A stretch of DNA of 64,000 nt from NCBI GenBank assembly GCA_026391075.1, contig JAPLES010000080.1, positions 1 through 64,000 of the forward strand. The letters are read 5' to 3'. The translations under genes were made by a program, and so were the position numbers. The notes below the pieces were generated by a model that was not told where the DNA came from, searched no databases, and worked only from the letters and a program-made list of their open reading frames with translations. The stretch comes from Bacteroidota bacterium (lineage in GTDB: Bacteria > Bacteroidota > Bacteroidia > Chitinophagales > LD1). This document shows, one piece after another, positions 62,235-64,000 of the stretch (position 1 is its first letter; each line of letters opens with the position of its first letter).

Positions 62235-62972
62235 TTAATTATGTCCCGCAATTTTCATACGAATACGGAAGCCCGATTCGGGACCTGTTTGCCAATCGCG
62301 CAACACATTTCCTTTTTCAAGATGTTCCCATTCCTGATAAATCATGCCGGTGTGCAAGGCATAAACTTCTTTGCGAAGTACTTTCTCTAAAAGATTTGAA
62401 TCATTTACTTCCGAAACAGTTAGGGTGCGATCGAAACTAAAACTACCATACATACGCGGATAGTTAACCTCGGTGTATTTATAATCCCAGTTTTGAAAAA
62501 GTTGGTAAGGAGTGGTAGTGGGTAAATACGAATTACCATTCCAGGAATCGCCATAACGTGGAGGGAAAATAAGTTTTACAAACTTGAGGTCGAGTTCTGT
62601 TTTTTCAAAAGCGGTGGGTGTTCGCTTCACTAACCATCTGCGGTCGAATGACCAGGCAGCATTACTATCTGCTCTACGATACAAATCGAGTTGATAGCAA
62701 AGTTGATTCAGGTTATCGTAAGTGGTATCGCCAATTTCTTCCTTCAATTGATAGCGCGCAGTGTCGCGCGTGTAAACGGGATTGGCGTAGTGATAGGTAA
62801 TGGAATCTACATCGTAAATTACGTAGTGACCGGAATCAAGCGGTGCATATTCAGTGAGATAGTCGATGGTGTAATCATCTTTTTTGTCTTTGCAGGAAAA
62901 GAGAGAGAGACAATAGACAATAGACGATAGACAACAGATGAAAGGCAAAATGCCTTTTATTGATTTGTTCAT
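62235..62972 (-). CDS. Lipoprotein, unknown function
   Basis: A 245-residue lipoprotein: residues 1-27 are a lipoprotein signal with lipobox LFSC (the cleavage Cys is C27), followed by an Asp/Lys-rich stretch (KDKKDD), then a mixed alpha/beta globular part (YAPLDSGHYVIYDVDSITYH ... TELDLKFVKLIFPPRYGDSW). I do not recognise the fold. The hydrophobic core of the signal (FICCLSSIVYCLSL) is encoded by a TTGTCTA-type heptamer array (62907-62934). The start overlaps the mnmA stop by 4 bp (ATGA), so translation is probably coupled to mnmA. Confidence 0.75.
   Translation of the reverse strand: MNKSIKGILPFICCLSSIVYCLSLFSCKDKKDDYTIDYLTEYAPLDSGHYVIYDVDSITYHYANPVYTRDTARYQLKEEIGDTTYDNLNQLCYQLDLYRRADSNAAWSFDRRWLVKRTPTAFEKTELDLKFVKLIFPPRYGDSWNGNSYLPTTTPYQLFQNWDYKYTEVNYPRMYGSFSFDRTLTVSEVNDSNLLEKVLRKEVYALHTGMIYQEWEHLEKGNVLRDWQTGPESGFRIRMKIAGHN
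62907..62934 (-). repeat. Heptamer array in a lipoprotein signal peptide (unit TTGTCTA, reverse strand)
   Basis: Four 7-mers on the reverse strand: TTGTCTA, TCGTCTA, TTGTCTA, TTGTCTC. It is translated as part of CCLSSIVYCLS and shares the unit with the signal peptide of the gene at 41290. Confidence 0.75.
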
Positions 62973-64000
62973 TTAATATCGAAATTAGAAAAGATTATTC
63001 CTCCTCCAATCATGTCGTTGCCTTCGTAAAAAACAGCACTTTGACCGGGAGCAATGGCAGAAACCTTTGTAGCAAATTCAACTTTAATTCTACCGTCAAT
63101 TTGCGAAATAATGCTTTGCTCACCATCGTGTTTATAGCGCACTTTAGTAATAGCTTCCATGGGTTCGCTTATCGTTTCATATTTCTGTAAATTCAGTTTG
63201 CCCACCCACATGCCATTGCGGTCGAGTTCTTCTTCTTCACCAAGTGTCACCGTATTTGTATCAGGATTTATTGCGGTAACAAACATTGGTTTGCCGAAAG
63301 CCATTCCTAATCCTCTGCGTTGACCAATGGTATAAAACGGATAGCCTTCATGCTTGCCAACTACTTTGCCTTGCGTATCTACAAAATCACCTCCATCTAC
63401 TTTCTTTTCTAATTCGGGAATTCTGCGTTTGAGAAAACCACGATAATCGTTATCGGGCACAAAACATATTTCATAGCTCTCACTTTTGTTAGCGAGTTCG
63501 ATATAACCCATGTCGCGTGCCATTTGTTTGATAGCAGGTTTATGAAATTTGCCCACCGGAAAAACAGTTCTGCCCAAACAACGTTGACTAACTCCCCATA
63601 GCACATAGCTTTGGTCTTTATTGTTATCTAAACCTTTTGAAATAATGTTACGACCCGCCTCATTACGCAATTGCGCGTAGTGACCTGTGGCAATAAACTC
63701 GCAGTCCATCATATCGGCACGCTTTAAAAGGGCTTCCCATTTAATGTGGGTATTACAAAGCACGCAAGGATTTGGTGTGCGCCCCGCCATATATTCATCC
63801 ACAAAATTATTGATAACGAAATCGCCAAACTCTTCGCGTATATCAATTATGAAATGACTGAAACCCAAATCAACCGCTACCTGACGCGCATCGTTAATCG
63901 AATCGAGTGAACAACAACCGGTTTCTTTTTTTGTTCCTCCACTGGTGGCGTAATCCCATGTTTTCATAGTAATACCAACCACTTCGTAACCTTGCTCGTG
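62969..64000 (-). CDS. mnmA: tRNA-specific 2-thiouridylase MnmA (N-terminus cut by window edge)
   Basis: Thiolates uridine 34 of tRNA for Lys, Glu and Gln. The visible 344 residues lack the N-terminal P-loop (GMSGGVDSS), which lies beyond the window; the frame continues to the last base as HEQGYEVVGITMKTWD. Visible motifs: GRTPNPCVLCN (first catalytic Cys), FIATGHYAQL, DQSYVLWGV, ESYEICFVPDNDYRGF (second Cys, C-terminal to the usual GxICF), and the C-terminal beta-barrel domain (YTIGQRRGLG, VRYKHDGEQ). It overlaps the lipoprotein gene by 4 bp. Confidence 0.95.
   Translation of the reverse strand, partial: HEQGYEVVGITMKTWDYATSGGTKKETGCCSLDSINDARQVAVDLGFSHFIIDIREEFGDFVINNFVDEYMAGRTPNPCVLCNTHIKWEALLKRADMMDCEFIATGHYAQLRNEAGRNIISKGLDNNKDQSYVLWGVSQRCLGRTVFPVGKFHKPAIKQMARDMGYIELANKSESYEICFVPDNDYRGFLKRRIPELEKKVDGGDFVDTQGKVVGKHEGYPFYTIGQRRGLGMAFGKPMFVTAINPDTNTVTLGEEEELDRNGMWVGKLNLQKYETISEPMEAITKVRYKHDGEQSIISQIDGRIKVEFATKVSAIAPGQSAVFYEGNDMIGGGIIFSNFDIK

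Overview
The window is a chromosomal stretch of a Bacteroidota bacterium. The evidence is seven proteins with type IX secretion (T9SS) C-terminal sorting domains, four SusC-like TonB-dependent receptors (three with a carboxypeptidase-D-like N-terminal domain), promoter boxes of the Bacteroidota TAnnTTTG type, almost no Shine-Dalgarno sites, and a housekeeping repertoire whose closest recognisable forms are from this phylum. The gene set (AlkB-type hydroxylase, SprB-repeat surface protein, GH5 enzyme, long-form GAPDH) suggests a free-living, aerobic, possibly gliding member of the Chitinophagales/Sphingobacteriales side. That placement is inference. No rRNA, tRNA, CRISPR array, prophage or complete insertion sequence was seen.

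Layout. 0-14.7 kb: end of a TonB receptor gene (cut by the window edge), dnaB, alkB, a TonB receptor plus a secreted heavy-metal-associated protein, DUF2797 and DUF4197 proteins, a TauE/SafE permease, a Cys/His-rich small protein plus TonB receptor pair, an acyltransferase-like gene and gapdh. 14.8-23.9 kb: a PNGase F-like secreted protein, an orphan sigma-54 response regulator, another T9SS cargo, the polyphosphate genes (exopolyphosphatase, ppk1), a 42-residue ORF absent from ordinary gene calls, and a SixA-like phosphatase. 23.9-32.7 kb: a second His/Cys-rich protein plus TonB receptor pair, then three T9SS cargo genes. 32.7-44.2 kb: purM, surE, a small membrane protein, lpxB, pruA, rseP, guaA, a periplasmic binding protein, yraN and a DNA/RNA endonuclease. 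44.3-52.6 kb: a 2310-residue repeat protein and a GH5 glycoside hydrolase. 52.6-64 kb: amidase, a possible PD-(D/E)XK nuclease, conserved hypotheticals, an AONS-family enzyme, a large PAS histidine kinase, an ABC-F ATPase, a lipoprotein and the 3' end of mnmA.

How it fits together. The metal theme recurs three times: small secreted Cys/His-rich or HMA proteins sit beside TonB receptors and could hand copper or zinc to or from the outer membrane. The secreted enzymes and the giant protein are exported by a T9SS encoded elsewhere. Genes are packed tail-to-tail with few terminators.

The most unusual layer is repetitive DNA. Degenerate heptamer (7-bp period) tandem arrays occur at several loci, three of them inside reading frames. 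In two cases the same TTGTCTA-type heptamer forms the hydrophobic core of a signal peptide; because the period is 7, every sense frame reads the same hydrophobic heptapeptide. There are also palindromic elements, including one REP-like pair enclosing a nested 185-bp structured insert and one palindrome fused in frame into a TonB receptor. No convincing new multi-gene defence or biosynthetic system was found.
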